A DNA stretch of 64,000 nt from Paracidovorax wautersii (GTDB lineage Bacteria; Pseudomonadota; Gammaproteobacteria; Burkholderiales; Burkholderiaceae_C), in contig NZ_JAVIZX010000001.1 in assembly GCF_031453675.1 (NCBI RefSeq), positions 1,178,001-1,242,000 on the forward strand, in the 5' to 3' direction. The notes under the pieces are model-generated. The model did no database searches and was not told the origin of the DNA. It was given only the letters and a program-made list of their open reading frames with translations. This document shows positions 19,152 through 27,538 of the stretch, one piece after another (the stretch's first letter is position 1; each line of letters begins with the position of its first letter). A program made the translations under genes and the position numbers.

Positions 19152-19835
19152 TCAAATGCGTCGAGCACGGATCACGTATTGCAAAGGAAGTACCACATCC
19201 GCAAGTTGCTCGGCGCTCACTCCCTTGTGTTGAGCCAATGGCTCCAGGAACTCGATCACTTCCCGCCCCTCCTCTTCCTGGAATACACGCGGCACCACGG
19301 CCTCGATCGACAAGAGTGGGTGGGCGAACAAAGCGTGTACATCCTGCAAAGCAAACCAGCGGATGTGCGTGCGGTCGAAAATGCCGGAATCCTGCCTAGG
19401 CCAGCTACCGAGGATCAATTGGAGAAACACGCGCCAATGCTGCACATTGGGAATCGAGGCGATCACGCTACCACCTGGCTTCAACCAGCGCGCCGCTTGG
19501 TCCACCGCCGTTTCTGGCGCATACAGATGTTCCAGCACGTCGCCAAAGATGATGCAGTCAAAGCCTGCCGTCGGCCGGCACGCTTTGAGCGAAGCGTTCT
19601 GTTCCCAGTCCGGGTAGTCGTCGAGACTCATCAGCACAGCATGGTCGAGTAGAGGCTTCGCCTCGTCTAACGCTGCCTCAGCAATATCAACGCCTGTGTA
19701 ATCAGACGCAGGACTTTTTTTTCTAATAGCCCGAGCGAGACCACCCGCGCCGCAGCCGAATTCACAAAAAGTAATCGCATTACTGTCGACGAGTTCAAGA
19801 ATCGTCGGATTGAAACCGTCGTAATAGCCAGTCAT
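19152..19835 (-). CDS. SAM-dependent methyltransferase
   Basis: Encodes 227 residues from ATG 19835 (MTGYYDGFNPTILELV); a TTG at 19868 is an alternative. Class I methyltransferase motifs: FCEFGCGAGGLARAIR (motif I, SAM-binding glycine loop), YTGVDIAEAALDEAK (acidic end of strand 2), FDCIIFGDVLEHL (motif with the DVLEH signature), and LKPGGSVIASIPN. The type is that of Methyltransf_23/UbiE-like enzymes often found in surface-glycan loci. It is the last gene of the run pilA, unknown, GT41 fusion, GT2, and begins 45 bp after the GT2 stop, so it may modify the sugar. Lower GC than the flanks. Target unknown. Confidence 0.8.
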   Translation of the reverse strand: MTGYYDGFNPTILELVDSNAITFCEFGCGAGGLARAIRKKSPASDYTGVDIAEAALDEAKPLLDHAVLMSLDDYPDWEQNASLKACRPTAGFDCIIFGDVLEHLYAPETAVDQAARWLKPGGSVIASIPNVQHWRVFLQLILGSWPRQDSGIFDRTHIRWFALQDVHALFAHPLLSIEAVVPRVFQEEEGREVIEFLEPLAQHKGVSAEQLADVVLPLQYVIRARRI

Positions 19836-19880
19836 AAGCGTTCTAGTCGTCAATAGCGGTGTGTACAAAGACTCTGCCCG

Positions 19881-20678
19881 TCAATCGCTCCATTTAGCAA
19901 AATAGCGCGTGCGATTTGCCTGCCATTTGGGATCCCCTAGGTTGCCTTTACTGGCGTGCAGCACGTGAATCGGCCAGGTTCCGACCTTCAAGCCTCGCTG
20001 CCGAGCCGATCGGGAAAAATCCAGATCGTAGAAATGGAAATCGAACTGTTCATCGAAGCGCAGTCTCGTGCGGCGGAGTATGGAGGTCCGGGCTGCCAAA
20101 AACACGCCGTCCAACAGTTCGCAATCGGCGGGCCAACGGCCAAACTGGTTCAGTTGCGTCTTGAACATTTGCCCGTAGTGAACTGCTCCCGAAAGATAAG
20201 GCATGTCCAGAACCGTACCGCCAGCGCCGACCTGCCGAAGAAACCACGCAAATTGCCCAGGCAGCCTGCGGGTGTTGCCGGCAATTCCTACGAGGTCAAA
20301 CCGGCGGATGCCTCGCCAGAGCTCTTTCAAAGCGTCGTGGTGAAGGAGCCATGCATCGTCATGAATAAAAACCAGCACGTCCGAAGCGTTTGCTGCATCA
20401 ATGGCTTCGTTGTAGACCGCGGGCAGGCCTCTCCGATTTTCGAAAGCAATCCTCATCCGGACGCCAGGCATTTCCCGCCAATCCTTAAGCCGCTTGCCAA
20501 GCAACGACTTCTGCCAGAACTCGTCCTCGCGCATCCTGGTCGCTGCCACGAAGCAAATGGCGCTACGGCGATCACGGCGGTCAAAATACGCCTGGGTGAC
20601 AATCCTGCCAACGAAAGCCCGTTCCAAGGCAGCTCGGAAAGCCTGTGCGATCCGGTGGAGAAAAATACCTGCGTGCAT
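19881..20678 (-). CDS. StrF-like glycosyltransferase (GT-A fold)
   Basis: Encodes 265 residues. The start ATG overlaps the stop of the upstream giant gene by one base (TGATG at 20680-20676), so the two are translationally coupled. Features of the Glyco_tranf_2_5 (StrF) family: AICFVAATRMREDEFWQKSL, GLPAVYNEAIDAA, DVLVFIHDDAWLLHHDAL with the metal-binding HDD, LVGIAGNTRRLPG, LLDGVFLAARTSIL and FDFHFYDLDFSRSARQRG. It probably transfers a sugar from a nucleotide donor in the cytoplasm. Its fold resembles the C-terminal part of the upstream fusion protein. Donor and acceptor are unknown. Confidence 0.82.
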   Translation of the reverse strand: MHAGIFLHRIAQAFRAALERAFVGRIVTQAYFDRRDRRSAICFVAATRMREDEFWQKSLLGKRLKDWREMPGVRMRIAFENRRGLPAVYNEAIDAANASDVLVFIHDDAWLLHHDALKELWRGIRRFDLVGIAGNTRRLPGQFAWFLRQVGAGGTVLDMPYLSGAVHYGQMFKTQLNQFGRWPADCELLDGVFLAARTSILRRTRLRFDEQFDFHFYDLDFSRSARQRGLKVGTWPIHVLHASKGNLGDPKWQANRTRYFAKWSD

Positions 20679-23671
20679 CAATGGTCCGCAATGAAAACCG
20701 GTGGAAGATCGACGGGGTCCTGCGTGAACCAGTGGAGTACCGAAGCAGCCTGCACTGCGGACGGCACGGAAACAGACCAAACGGTGGTTTCCTCGTCGGG
20801 AAACAGCCAAGGGTCGAGTTTCAGTGAATCCGCGATGAACAGCCGCGCCGGACCAAGGTACCGATCGTCCAGCGAAACGCGCCAATCCAGCGAGATGCCT
20901 AAGCGAGAGCAGGCGCCCACTCGTAACCCTTCCCGCGCAGCACAGTGACTAAAGTATTCCTCTAGCAGTGGACCTGCCTCTTCCAACTCTGGCATGAACT
21001 TCGGACCGCGCACAGATTTCAGCGCACGAAGATTGACAGCTACAAAGCAACCATCTACCACGCCCAGACCGGTGGCAATCCCTCCATCGTCCCGGCTCAA
21101 AGCGGAAACCTCCCAATATTCGTTTCTCTCTCCGGATGGGATGAGGTATCCGCCGGCCTTGTCCGGTTGGCTACACGTACGCCAGTCCAGCCGATCCCAT
21201 CGCCGCGCGCCGTAGCATCCCACGACATCGCACTGCGCAAACGCCAGGTCCAATTGCGTCCAAAAGTCGTGACGCCAGAAATCAACGTTTGCGTGCACGC
21301 AGACCAGAAAATCTGTCTCACCGTCGTTTACAAGCCGCTCGTATGTACGCGACTTTTCACTGGATGCGCATTGCACAAAACGCATGTGGGCAGATGTAGG
21401 CGGATCAAGCTCGCTTAACCGCGCCGAATACTTCTCAAAAATGCTGCTGTCCTCCGTCACGATGCAAACAACGATCTGACGAGGCTCGGCCGATCCAGAT
21501 GTCAGCAGATCGCCCTGCTGTGTAAGGACATGGCCGTCGGCGAGCACACGAGAGGCGCACTGCAGTAGGTCACGCTGGCAGCGCTCAGAATAGCTAAGCG
21601 TTTGAAACTGAAAGAGAGCCTGCACTGCTTCACTGGCTGCGCCGGGTCGCCCATCGAGTAGGAGAAAGCGGGCCTCATTGACCAACCCCTTGACTTGATC
21701 CTCCACCTCGGAGAATTCTGAGCGGCGCTCTTTCAAATAGTCGGCCGCCTCTCCGAAGCGTCCTAGGCTGGTCAAACGCTCCGTCCAGAGTACATGCGCT
21801 GCACCACAATATGGGTGCAGATCGAGACAATAATCTACGATGCGACGGGCAACGCCAAACTGCCCATACCGTAGCGCAATCAGGGAGCGACGCACTAACT
21901 CCTGCGCCGGAAGCACGTGGGATGCTTGATCGATCACCGGGTCGGGTGGCGCTTCAAGCCAGTTGCGGTAAAAACTTTCTACGTCGCGCGCGAACATCTC
22001 TCCGTTCCCAAGAGACGTTGTTTCAAAGCGCTGACGAGCTTCTCGACGAAAACGGCAGAGCTCCTCGATATCTTGTGCGCCACGCACCGCTTGGTCGACA
22101 TAAGCCTGTGCGCTGTCCACTATCCAAGCTTCGGCACCAAGGTTCTTCATGATGGATTCACCCATGCGCGAAGCAAGCGCCCGCCCCTTACGCGATAACA
22201 CAGGGACGCCTGAATACGTGGCAAAGCAGGTCGTCGTTCCACCGTTGAAGGGGTATGTGTCGAGGACGATGTCGATATCGTTGTACGCTGCGAATAAATC
22301 TCGAGGCATCGTGGGTGGGAGAAGTTCCACCTGTTCAGGGCGGATCCCGGAACGGAGGAGCGATGTCTCAAAGGCTGATTTGCGTAGCGGATCGGCAAAA
22401 TTCACGGCACGAATCACCAAACGGCTTCCCGGCAAGCGAGCAAGCACCTGCCCCCAGCATTCCATCGTTTCCGCAGACACCTTTCCGATATTTCCAAAGC
22501 AGCCGAACGTGACGTAACCCTTGGACAAAACCGGCGGGTCTGAGGGGGCTGGTATTTCCGTCTTCGGATCAAAGCACCAGAAAGACTGAGGAAGAACCGC
22601 CGGCGCCTCGCTATATAGTGCAGGCATCTGCGGATCCACCAAGTGCCGATCCAGCAATTTGGCGTCAATCGTTTTCAGGCCGGTCGTGGGTGGATAGCCC
22701 AGCCCTGTCACCTGCAACGCTGCAAATCGGTAGCGCAGCATATCCAGGCGATTGGCTGAAGTATGGCCCGCCAGTTCAACCAAGACATCCAATTCGTGGC
22801 TATGCAGCAATTCGGCTAGCTCATCATCACTCATCGGTGCGACGGCAAAAAAATGGTCTGCAGCGCTTTTCATAAGCGCCGTTTGCTCGTCCTCACTGTA
22901 ATGGTCGTGGTACAAAAAAATCTCGATCGCAGCACGATCGTGCCCTTCCAGCAAAGGCCGGAAGAAGTACCGGACAGAATGTTCACGAAAATCGGGTGAC
23001 CAATAACCCACCCGCAACTTGCGCCCCTGGACAGAGGCGGGGCGCCGGTGGGTAGCAGGGAGAGCAGGGCCTATTTCGTGAGGGCGAGGCAGTAACGTGT
23101 TCGCCCAGAACTTGTGCTCTGCCGCCAGACGAATCTCGTTTTGCTCTACATATGTGGCTGTAAAAAGAAAGAGGTCGGCCGCCCTGGGCGCGTCGAAATC
23201 ACCGAGCCAAGCATGGAGCGTATGCTCGATGGAAGCCTCCGCTTCTCCCATCGAAAAAAGCAAAGATGCATAACCGGCCCTCATGCCAGGCAGGCCAGGG
23301 GCCTGGATCCGGGCCTTAGCCAACAAATCCAGGGCTTCCGCAGTTCGACAGCGGCCCTTCAACACATTCGCATAGTTAGCGATAGACGGCAAATGGCTGT
23401 CATCCAGCGAGTATGCCAAGTCAAAATATCGAATGGCATCGTTTTCTCTGCCAACAGTCGCAAGAGCCGCCCCTAAGTTGTTCAAGGCATCCACGTCATG
23501 CGGCCGATGCTTGAGGTACTTTATCCATACCTCGATCGATTCCCTGAGCCGGCGCTGGTCGTAAAGTTTGGCGGCATCGCTTAGTAACGCCCCTACATCG
23601 GCGGCCGATGATTGCGTCAAAGAATTAGCGGACCGTCGTACAAATAATCTCTTGGCATATTCCAACAGCAT
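20678..23671 (-). CDS. Giant fusion: TPR, GT41 (OGT/SPINDLY-like) and GT-A-like domains
   Basis: Encodes 997 residues from ATG 23671 (weak ribosome binding site; a longer frame upstream lacks support). Residues about 25-160: TPR-like repeats (LNNLGAALATVGRENDAIRY). About 217-575: a GT41 catalytic domain, as in O-GlcNAc transferase and HMW1C, with RKLRVGYWSPDFREHSV, LAGHTSANRLDMLRYR (His303), GLGYPPTTG, FGCFGNIGKVS (Lys397, UDP-sugar site) and FNGGTTTCFATYSGVPVLS. About 590-720: further helical repeats. About 733-930: a domain starting IVVCIVTEDSSIFEKY with TDFLVCVHANVDFW and DGCFVAVNLRAL, matching the layout of the StrF-like enzyme encoded next. It follows pilA and one small gene. Inferred role: cytoplasmic protein glycosylation, with pilin as first candidate acceptor. 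Confidence 0.82.
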   Translation of the reverse strand: MLLEYAKRLFVRRSANSLTQSSAADVGALLSDAAKLYDQRRLRESIEVWIKYLKHRPHDVDALNNLGAALATVGRENDAIRYFDLAYSLDDSHLPSIANYANVLKGRCRTAEALDLLAKARIQAPGLPGMRAGYASLLFSMGEAEASIEHTLHAWLGDFDAPRAADLFLFTATYVEQNEIRLAAEHKFWANTLLPRPHEIGPALPATHRRPASVQGRKLRVGYWSPDFREHSVRYFFRPLLEGHDRAAIEIFLYHDHYSEDEQTALMKSAADHFFAVAPMSDDELAELLHSHELDVLVELAGHTSANRLDMLRYRFAALQVTGLGYPPTTGLKTIDAKLLDRHLVDPQMPALYSEAPAVLPQSFWCFDPKTEIPAPSDPPVLSKGYVTFGCFGNIGKVSAETMECWGQVLARLPGSRLVIRAVNFADPLRKSAFETSLLRSGIRPEQVELLPPTMPRDLFAAYNDIDIVLDTYPFNGGTTTCFATYSGVPVLSRKGRALASRMGESIMKNLGAEAWIVDSAQAYVDQAVRGAQDIEELCRFRREARQRFETTSLGNGEMFARDVESFYRNWLEAPPDPVIDQASHVLPAQELVRRSLIALRYGQFGVARRIVDYCLDLHPYCGAAHVLWTERLTSLGRFGEAADYLKERRSEFSEVEDQVKGLVNEARFLLLDGRPGAASEAVQALFQFQTLSYSERCQRDLLQCASRVLADGHVLTQQGDLLTSGSAEPRQIVVCIVTEDSSIFEKYSARLSELDPPTSAHMRFVQCASSEKSRTYERLVNDGETDFLVCVHANVDFWRHDFWTQLDLAFAQCDVVGCYGARRWDRLDWRTCSQPDKAGGYLIPSGERNEYWEVSALSRDDGGIATGLGVVDGCFVAVNLRALKSVRGPKFMPELEEAGPLLEEYFSHCAAREGLRVGACSRLGISLDWRVSLDDRYLGPARLFIADSLKLDPWLFPDEETTVWSVSVPSAVQAASVLHWFTQDPVDLPPVFIADH

Positions 23672-23685
23672 GGGCGGCAGGGTCT

Positions 23686-24039
23686 TTAGAGTTGATCTGG
23701 TTTTCGACGCGAAGACTCTACGATGAGACCTTCGACCGCGATATCGATAAACTGCTTCGGGTAGCCCGCATCTTTTAACGCCCATCGGAAATTATTGGCC
23801 AGCACGGCCCTGCCCCAAAATCCCCGACCGACTTCAACCTCTTGATTGAGCTTACCGAAGGCCTGCTCCAACACCCGCGTAATACGATTTGCAGATAACG
23901 TGTGAATTCGATCACTCACAGTCTTCGGTGGAAGGCTTCTGATCAAGTGCTCAGCCACGCCTGCTGCCATTTGCTTTTCACGCTGAAAGGAAAACCTTTC
24001 AAATATGGACATTCTAGGAGCCCCGTTGTACTGTTTCAT
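23686..24039 (-). CDS. Unknown small protein between pilA and the GT41 fusion
   Basis: Encodes 117 residues from ATG 24039; the in-frame ATG 24012 (MSIFERFSFQREKQMAAGVA) is as likely. It is a soluble, mostly helical, mildly basic protein without signal peptide or recognisable motif; the centre reads HTLSANRITRVLEQAFGKLN. The stop lies 14 bases before the GT41 start, so the two are almost certainly co-transcribed. It starts 162 bp beyond the pilA terminator. A partner or acceptor-recognition factor for the glycosyltransferase is possible but only from position. Confidence 0.6.
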   Translation of the reverse strand: MKQYNGAPRMSIFERFSFQREKQMAAGVAEHLIRSLPPKTVSDRIHTLSANRITRVLEQAFGKLNQEVEVGRGFWGRAVLANNFRWALKDAGYPKQFIDIAVEGLIVESSRRKPDQL

Positions 24040-24200
24040 TTTCTACTCGCAAAACAATGTCAAGAAGCGTTGGCTGCCTGCATGAGGACTGGATGCAGAC
24101 ACCACCGGATGCTCTCAATAAGAACATACGGACTGAAGCTGCAAATTCGGCCCCATACTTCAACCGGCTCTGTCGAAATAGACGCCAAAAGCGAATCAGC

Positions 24201-24231
24201 AAAAAAAAACCTGGCTGGATGAGCAGCCAGG
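24201..24231 (-). terminator. Strong terminator downstream of pilA
   Basis: Read on the minus strand, CCTGGCTG pairs with CAGCCAGG around a six-base loop and is followed by nine T residues (24209-24201). It lies 60 bp past the pilA stop and separates abundant pilin mRNA from the glycosyltransferase genes. Confidence 0.92.
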
Positions 24232-24290
24232 CTTACCGCACCACCGAGAAGACGGACTCTTCTCGGAAGCGGCGACTTTCGCAAATACGA

Positions 24291-24716
24291 TCAGCCGCGG
24301 CAGGACGACGGCAGGTACTTAGCAGGCGTACCGCTGCAGGTCCATGTGATCGTACCACCCGTGGTGACACCACTGAGAGACACCGTGACGGCCGAAGGAC
24401 CGCCCACTGCAGAAGACGCGCCAATGACGGTGATCGCGGCACCGCTCGTAGCGGTTCCGACGCTTGCAGACGAGACCTTGCCGATTTGCGCGATAGAACA
24501 GTCCGAACTGATAGCAGCAGGCAACGAGCCGTTAGCCTGGAAGGCCTCCGTCACGCACGTACGTGCGGAGCTCGCCGCCAGAACCAGTTCCGACACTTTC
24601 GCGCGGACCGTGTAGTCTTGGTAAGCAGGCAGTGCCACGGCAGCCAGAATACCGATGATCGCCACCACGATCATCAGTTCGATCAGGGTGAAACCCTGTT
24701 GCAGAGTACGCTTCAT
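24291..24716 (-). CDS. pilA: Type IV major pilin
   Basis: Encodes 141 residues. The prepilin leader MKRTLQQG is cut before Phe9 by PilD; the mature N-terminus [20 protein letters not shown] is the classic polymerising helix with Glu5 (residue 13 here). Four cysteines (54, 73, 127, 139) suggest two disulfides, the last closing a D-region loop [13 protein letters not shown]. The central and C-terminal part is rich in Ser, Thr, Ala and Gly, so it offers many possible O-glycosylation sites. AAGGAG lies five to six bases before the ATG. A sigma-54 promoter is upstream and a strong terminator follows. Pilins of this group mediate twitching, adhesion and DNA uptake. Confidence 0.95.
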   Translation of the reverse strand: MKRTLQQGFTLIELMIVVAIIGILAAVALPAYQDYTVRAKVSELVLAASSARTCVTEAFQANGSLPAAISSDCSIAQIGKVSSASVGTATSGAAITVIGASSAVGGPSAVTVSLSGVTTGGTITWTCSGTPAKYLPSSCRG

Positions 24717-24776
24717 AAATCTCTCCTTGGAGTAATTGCACGAACCTGCAGAAAATTCTCCAGGTCATGCTTGTAC

Positions 24777-24792
24777 AGCAGTTACCGTGCCA
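24777..24792 (-). promoter_or_regulatory. Sigma-54 promoter of pilA
   Basis: On the minus strand TGGCAC-N5-CTGCT (24792 to 24777) matches the RpoN consensus TGGCAC-N5-TTGCW with one mismatch and correct GG/GC spacing. It lies about 60 bp before the pilA start. Pilin genes are commonly driven by RpoN and PilR. Confidence 0.8.
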
Positions 24793-24904
24793 TGACCCAT
24801 TACGCGAGTAGTACCTTAGCGCGCCTCCACTTCGACATTTTTGTCACTCCAGGCGGACGCATTTCGTTGCCCGGGGCAACACATACTGACGCGTTTGGCA
24901 CATC

Positions 24905-25567
24905 CTAAAGCTGAGCAAACTCCATGGCGGTGCCGGCTAACTCCACCCGATCTCCGTCCTTCAGCGCGACAGGTTCGGCCCCCAGGGACTGACCATTTAG
25001 TAACGGCGGCTGAACGCCATCCACATGCGCCAGCACGAAGGCGTGCGGGCGCCGAGTGATCGACGCCACCGTGGATCCGGGCTTGCCTATGGTGGTAACG
25101 ACCTTGGTCAAGGCCAGTTCGCGGCCGGCTGCTGCGCCCGAGAGCACGCGAATGGAGCCATTCAGAGCCACAGGCTGCGCGGCGGCCGTCGACGTCAGCG
25201 GGGCTGGCCTCGAAGTCAAAGGTCGCGGAGCCTCCATACCGGGCGTGAAAACCAAGGTCTTGTCGAAGCTATCCGCCTCTGCGTCGCCTACGAAGCGGAT
25301 TTTGTACTTGCCCACTTCGATCATGTCGCCGTGGTTGAGCGCCTGGCGCTTGGTGGATTGCCCGTTGACGTAGGTGCCGTTGGTGCTGCCCAGGTCTTCG
25401 ATCTCCACGGCGTCGCCCACGATGTGGAGGACGGCATGCTCGCCGCTGATCGCTAGGTTGTCGATCACCACGTCGTTGTACGGCCGGCGCCCGAGCGTTG
25501 TGCGCTCCTTGAGCAACTGGACTTCCTTGATCACCACCCCGTCAATCGACACGACCATTTTGGGCAT
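24905..25567 (-). CDS. FHA-domain phosphothreonine-binding protein
   Basis: Encodes 220 residues from ATG 25567, with GAGGAG at good distance; an in-frame ATG at 25585 is less likely. Residues about 15-95 form an FHA domain: TTLGRRPYNDVVIDNLAISG with the phosphothreonine-contact Arg, GEHAVLHI, and LGSTNGTYVNG. A linker rich in Pro and Thr follows, then a second, divergent FHA-like half (RELALTKVVTTIGKPGSTVA ... LLNGQSL ... GDRVELAGTAMEF). It lies downstream of a PP2C phosphatase gene on the same strand, 112 bp away. The pair suggests Ser/Thr phospho-signalling; no kinase gene is in the window. Confidence 0.9.
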   Translation of the reverse strand: MPKMVVSIDGVVIKEVQLLKERTTLGRRPYNDVVIDNLAISGEHAVLHIVGDAVEIEDLGSTNGTYVNGQSTKRQALNHGDMIEVGKYKIRFVGDAEADSFDKTLVFTPGMEAPRPLTSRPAPLTSTAAAQPVALNGSIRVLSGAAAGRELALTKVVTTIGKPGSTVASITRRPHAFVLAHVDGVQPPLLNGQSLGAEPVALKDGDRVELAGTAMEFAQL

Positions 25568-25679
25568 GTTCCGCTCCTCGCTCATTCAGCCAACGGCTTG
25601 TTTGTAGATTTGTTCTTTGCTCTGCCCATGCCCATCCCATGGACACACGGCACTCGATGCGATGCGCGCCTGCGGTCCG

Positions 25680-26453
25680 CTAGGCCGCCGCACTTTGCAC
25701 CAGCACGACGCTGACGTTGTCCCGCCCGCCAAGGGCATTGGCCAAGGACACCATCTGCTGCGCCTTGTCTTCCAAAGCAATTGGCATGCGCGCCACGGAG
25801 GCAAGATCCTCGTCGTTCACCATGTCGGTCAGCCCATCTGAGCACAGAATAAAGAGGTCCCCAGGCCGCACCGCGAATTCGTTGATGTCCGGCTCGGCGA
25901 TGACATCCACGCCCAAAGCCCGGGTCACCAGGTTCCGGCAACCGGAAACTGCGGCTTGCTGCGGAGTCATGAACCCTGCGTCGATCTGCTCCTGCAGCCA
26001 CGAATGGTCTTTGGTGATCTGCTGAAGCACCCCGCCCCGCAGCCGATAGCAGCGGGAGTCTCCGATGTGTGCCAAGGTCAGGTGCGTGTCGTGAAAAGCG
26101 GCCACCACCAGCGTCGTGCCCATGCCAGCGTAAGCGGCATTGGAGAGAGAGGCATCCAGGATGGCCCGATTGGCACTGTCGATGCAGGCGGCCAGAGCCC
26201 GCCGCACGCCAGACAGGGCTGCGTCTTCGCCCCACTGAGCCAGCCAGAGAGCAAGCTCATCGCCCACCAGCGATGTGGCCATCGCCGCCGCTACTTCCCC
26301 CGCGTTGTAGCCCCCCATGCCATCGGCCAACAGCGCGAGCCGGGCGGGTACATGGAAGGCCACCGAATCCTCGTTGTTTGCCCGGACCTGCCCCCGGTCG
26401 GTCACCGCGCAGAACTCGTAGCGCAGCGCGGAGGGGCCGGTCAGGCGCACCAT
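25680..26453 (-). CDS. PP2C-type Ser/Thr protein phosphatase (Stp/PppA-like)
   Basis: Encodes 257 residues, the usual length for stand-alone bacterial PP2C. Metal-binding motifs are intact: EFCAVTDRGQVRANNEDS (motif 1), LLADGMGGYNAGEVAA (Asp44), GMGTTLVVAAF, LAHIGDSRCYRLRGG, GDLFILCSDGLTDMV and GGRDNVSVVLV with the late Asp-Asn pair. It removes phosphate from serine or threonine using two Mn2+/Mg2+ ions in the cytoplasm. It precedes the FHA gene, an arrangement found in type VI secretion clusters and stand-alone phospho-signalling modules. No secretion genes occur here. Confidence 0.93.
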   Translation of the reverse strand: MVRLTGPSALRYEFCAVTDRGQVRANNEDSVAFHVPARLALLADGMGGYNAGEVAAAMATSLVGDELALWLAQWGEDAALSGVRRALAACIDSANRAILDASLSNAAYAGMGTTLVVAAFHDTHLTLAHIGDSRCYRLRGGVLQQITKDHSWLQEQIDAGFMTPQQAAVSGCRNLVTRALGVDVIAEPDINEFAVRPGDLFILCSDGLTDMVNDEDLASVARMPIALEDKAQQMVSLANALGGRDNVSVVLVQSAAA

Positions 26454-26701
26454 GCGAGACCTCTGCAGGGCGGGATGCCGGCGGGCGCAGCGGACTCTAC
26501 CGACGTGTCTAAAAATGGCGCCATGTCGTGCTTTGGTGCGTTGGACCGGGCATCATAGACGACAGTTTCCGAAACACGCGTCGCCATAGGTTGTGCATAA
26601 CAGCACAGCGACGGGACGGCCAAGCCAGAAGACTGCGAGCGGGCGGGCCTGCCGCCCATCAGGACGCGGCCAGAGCACGCAGTCTCTAACCGAAAAGGCG
26701 C

Positions 26702-27391
26702 TCAGCCGGCAACCGCTGCCCTCTGCGAGCGGGCCTGAAGGAACTTGCCCAACCCCACCACGAACAACGCTCCCAGGCCGGCCGCGATGTAATGCAACGC
26801 AGGATGTGCCAGCGCGTAGTCGCGCAGGAAGGCGTCGCTGGCGATCGTTTCGCCGCCCACCCAGCCGATCAGGCCGGCACCCAGCAGGATGATGATGGGG
26901 AAGCGCTCCATGAGCTTGATCATCAGCGTGCTGCCGAAGATCACCAGCGGGATGCTGATGGCCAGGCCGAGGATGAGCAGGACCATGTTGCCGTGCGCGG
27001 CTGCGGCCACGGCGATCACGTTGTCAAGGCTCATCACCAGGTCGGCGATTAGGATGGTGCGCACGGCCGCCATGAGGCCGCCACCCGACTTGCCTTGTTC
27101 GCCTTCGTCATCACTGTCGGTCAGCAGTTGCAGACCGATCCACAGCAGAAGGCAGCCGCCGACGATCTGCAGGAACGACAGTTCCAACAGCTTGGCCGCC
27201 ACCACGGTGAGCACGATGCGCAGGAACACGGCGGCGCCGGAGCCCCAGAAGATGGCTTTTTTCTGCTGATGCGGGGGGAGGGAGCGCGCTGCGAGCGCGA
27301 TGACGACGGCGTTGTCGCCCGAGAGGATGATGTTGATCCAGACGATCTTCACCAGGCCGATCCAGAAATCGGCCGAATTCACGAATTCCAT
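26702..27391 (-). CDS. TerC family membrane protein (second paralogue)
   Basis: Encodes 229 residues from ATG 27391, preceded by GCGGAG; an upstream extension in frame is rejected because it would cross the terminator hairpin. It has the family's repeated motif: IILSGDNAVVIALAARSLPP near the N-terminus and ADLVMSLDNVIAVAAAA in the middle, with about seven membrane helices and an acidic cytoplasmic loop (DSDDEGEQGKSG). Relatives (YjbE-like) belong to the TerC superfamily and are linked to metal handling. Unlike the copy at 14788, no riboswitch is visible in its 147-bp leader. Confidence 0.9.
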   Translation of the reverse strand: MEFVNSADFWIGLVKIVWINIILSGDNAVVIALAARSLPPHQQKKAIFWGSGAAVFLRIVLTVVAAKLLELSFLQIVGGCLLLWIGLQLLTDSDDEGEQGKSGGGLMAAVRTILIADLVMSLDNVIAVAAAAHGNMVLLILGLAISIPLVIFGSTLMIKLMERFPIIILLGAGLIGWVGGETIASDAFLRDYALAHPALHYIAAGLGALFVVGLGKFLQARSQRAAVAG

Positions 27392-27418
27392 TGCAATAGC
27401 TCCGCTGTTATGAATGAA

Positions 27419-27458
27419 GAAGCGCCCGGAACATGCGTTACGGGCGCTTCTCTTTTTT
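27419..27458. terminator. Terminator hairpin between sucD and terC2
   Basis: GAAGCGCCCG (27419-27428) pairs with CGGGCGCTTC (27441-27450). The T run (TCTTTTTT) is on the plus strand side, so it is best for plus-strand transcripts, but the minus side (TTCTTCATT) could also act after sucD. A second perfect hairpin, GTTCTGCT/AGCAGAAC (27502-27522), lies just past the sucD stop. Confidence 0.65.
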
Positions 27459-27538
27459 GGAACTGGCAGTGTATCGGGCGCATGCACCCGCTTCGTCCGT
27501 AGTTCTGCTTATGCAGCAGAACCGCGGCGATGGGCTTA

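Noticed and set aside
20678-23785. Extension of the GT41 fusion 38 codons upstream to 23785
   Set aside because: It would overlap the small gene ending at 23686, and its text (MGVKRCGLPEAVYRYRGRRS) is Arg-rich and unlike a TPR protein start.
25582-26235. Alternative minus-strand frame overlapping the PP2C gene
   Set aside because: Out-of-frame shadow of the phosphatase without motifs.
27392-27538. Second yybP-ykoY riboswitch before the other terC gene
   Set aside because: The conserved aptamer blocks are absent; only terminator-like hairpins are found.
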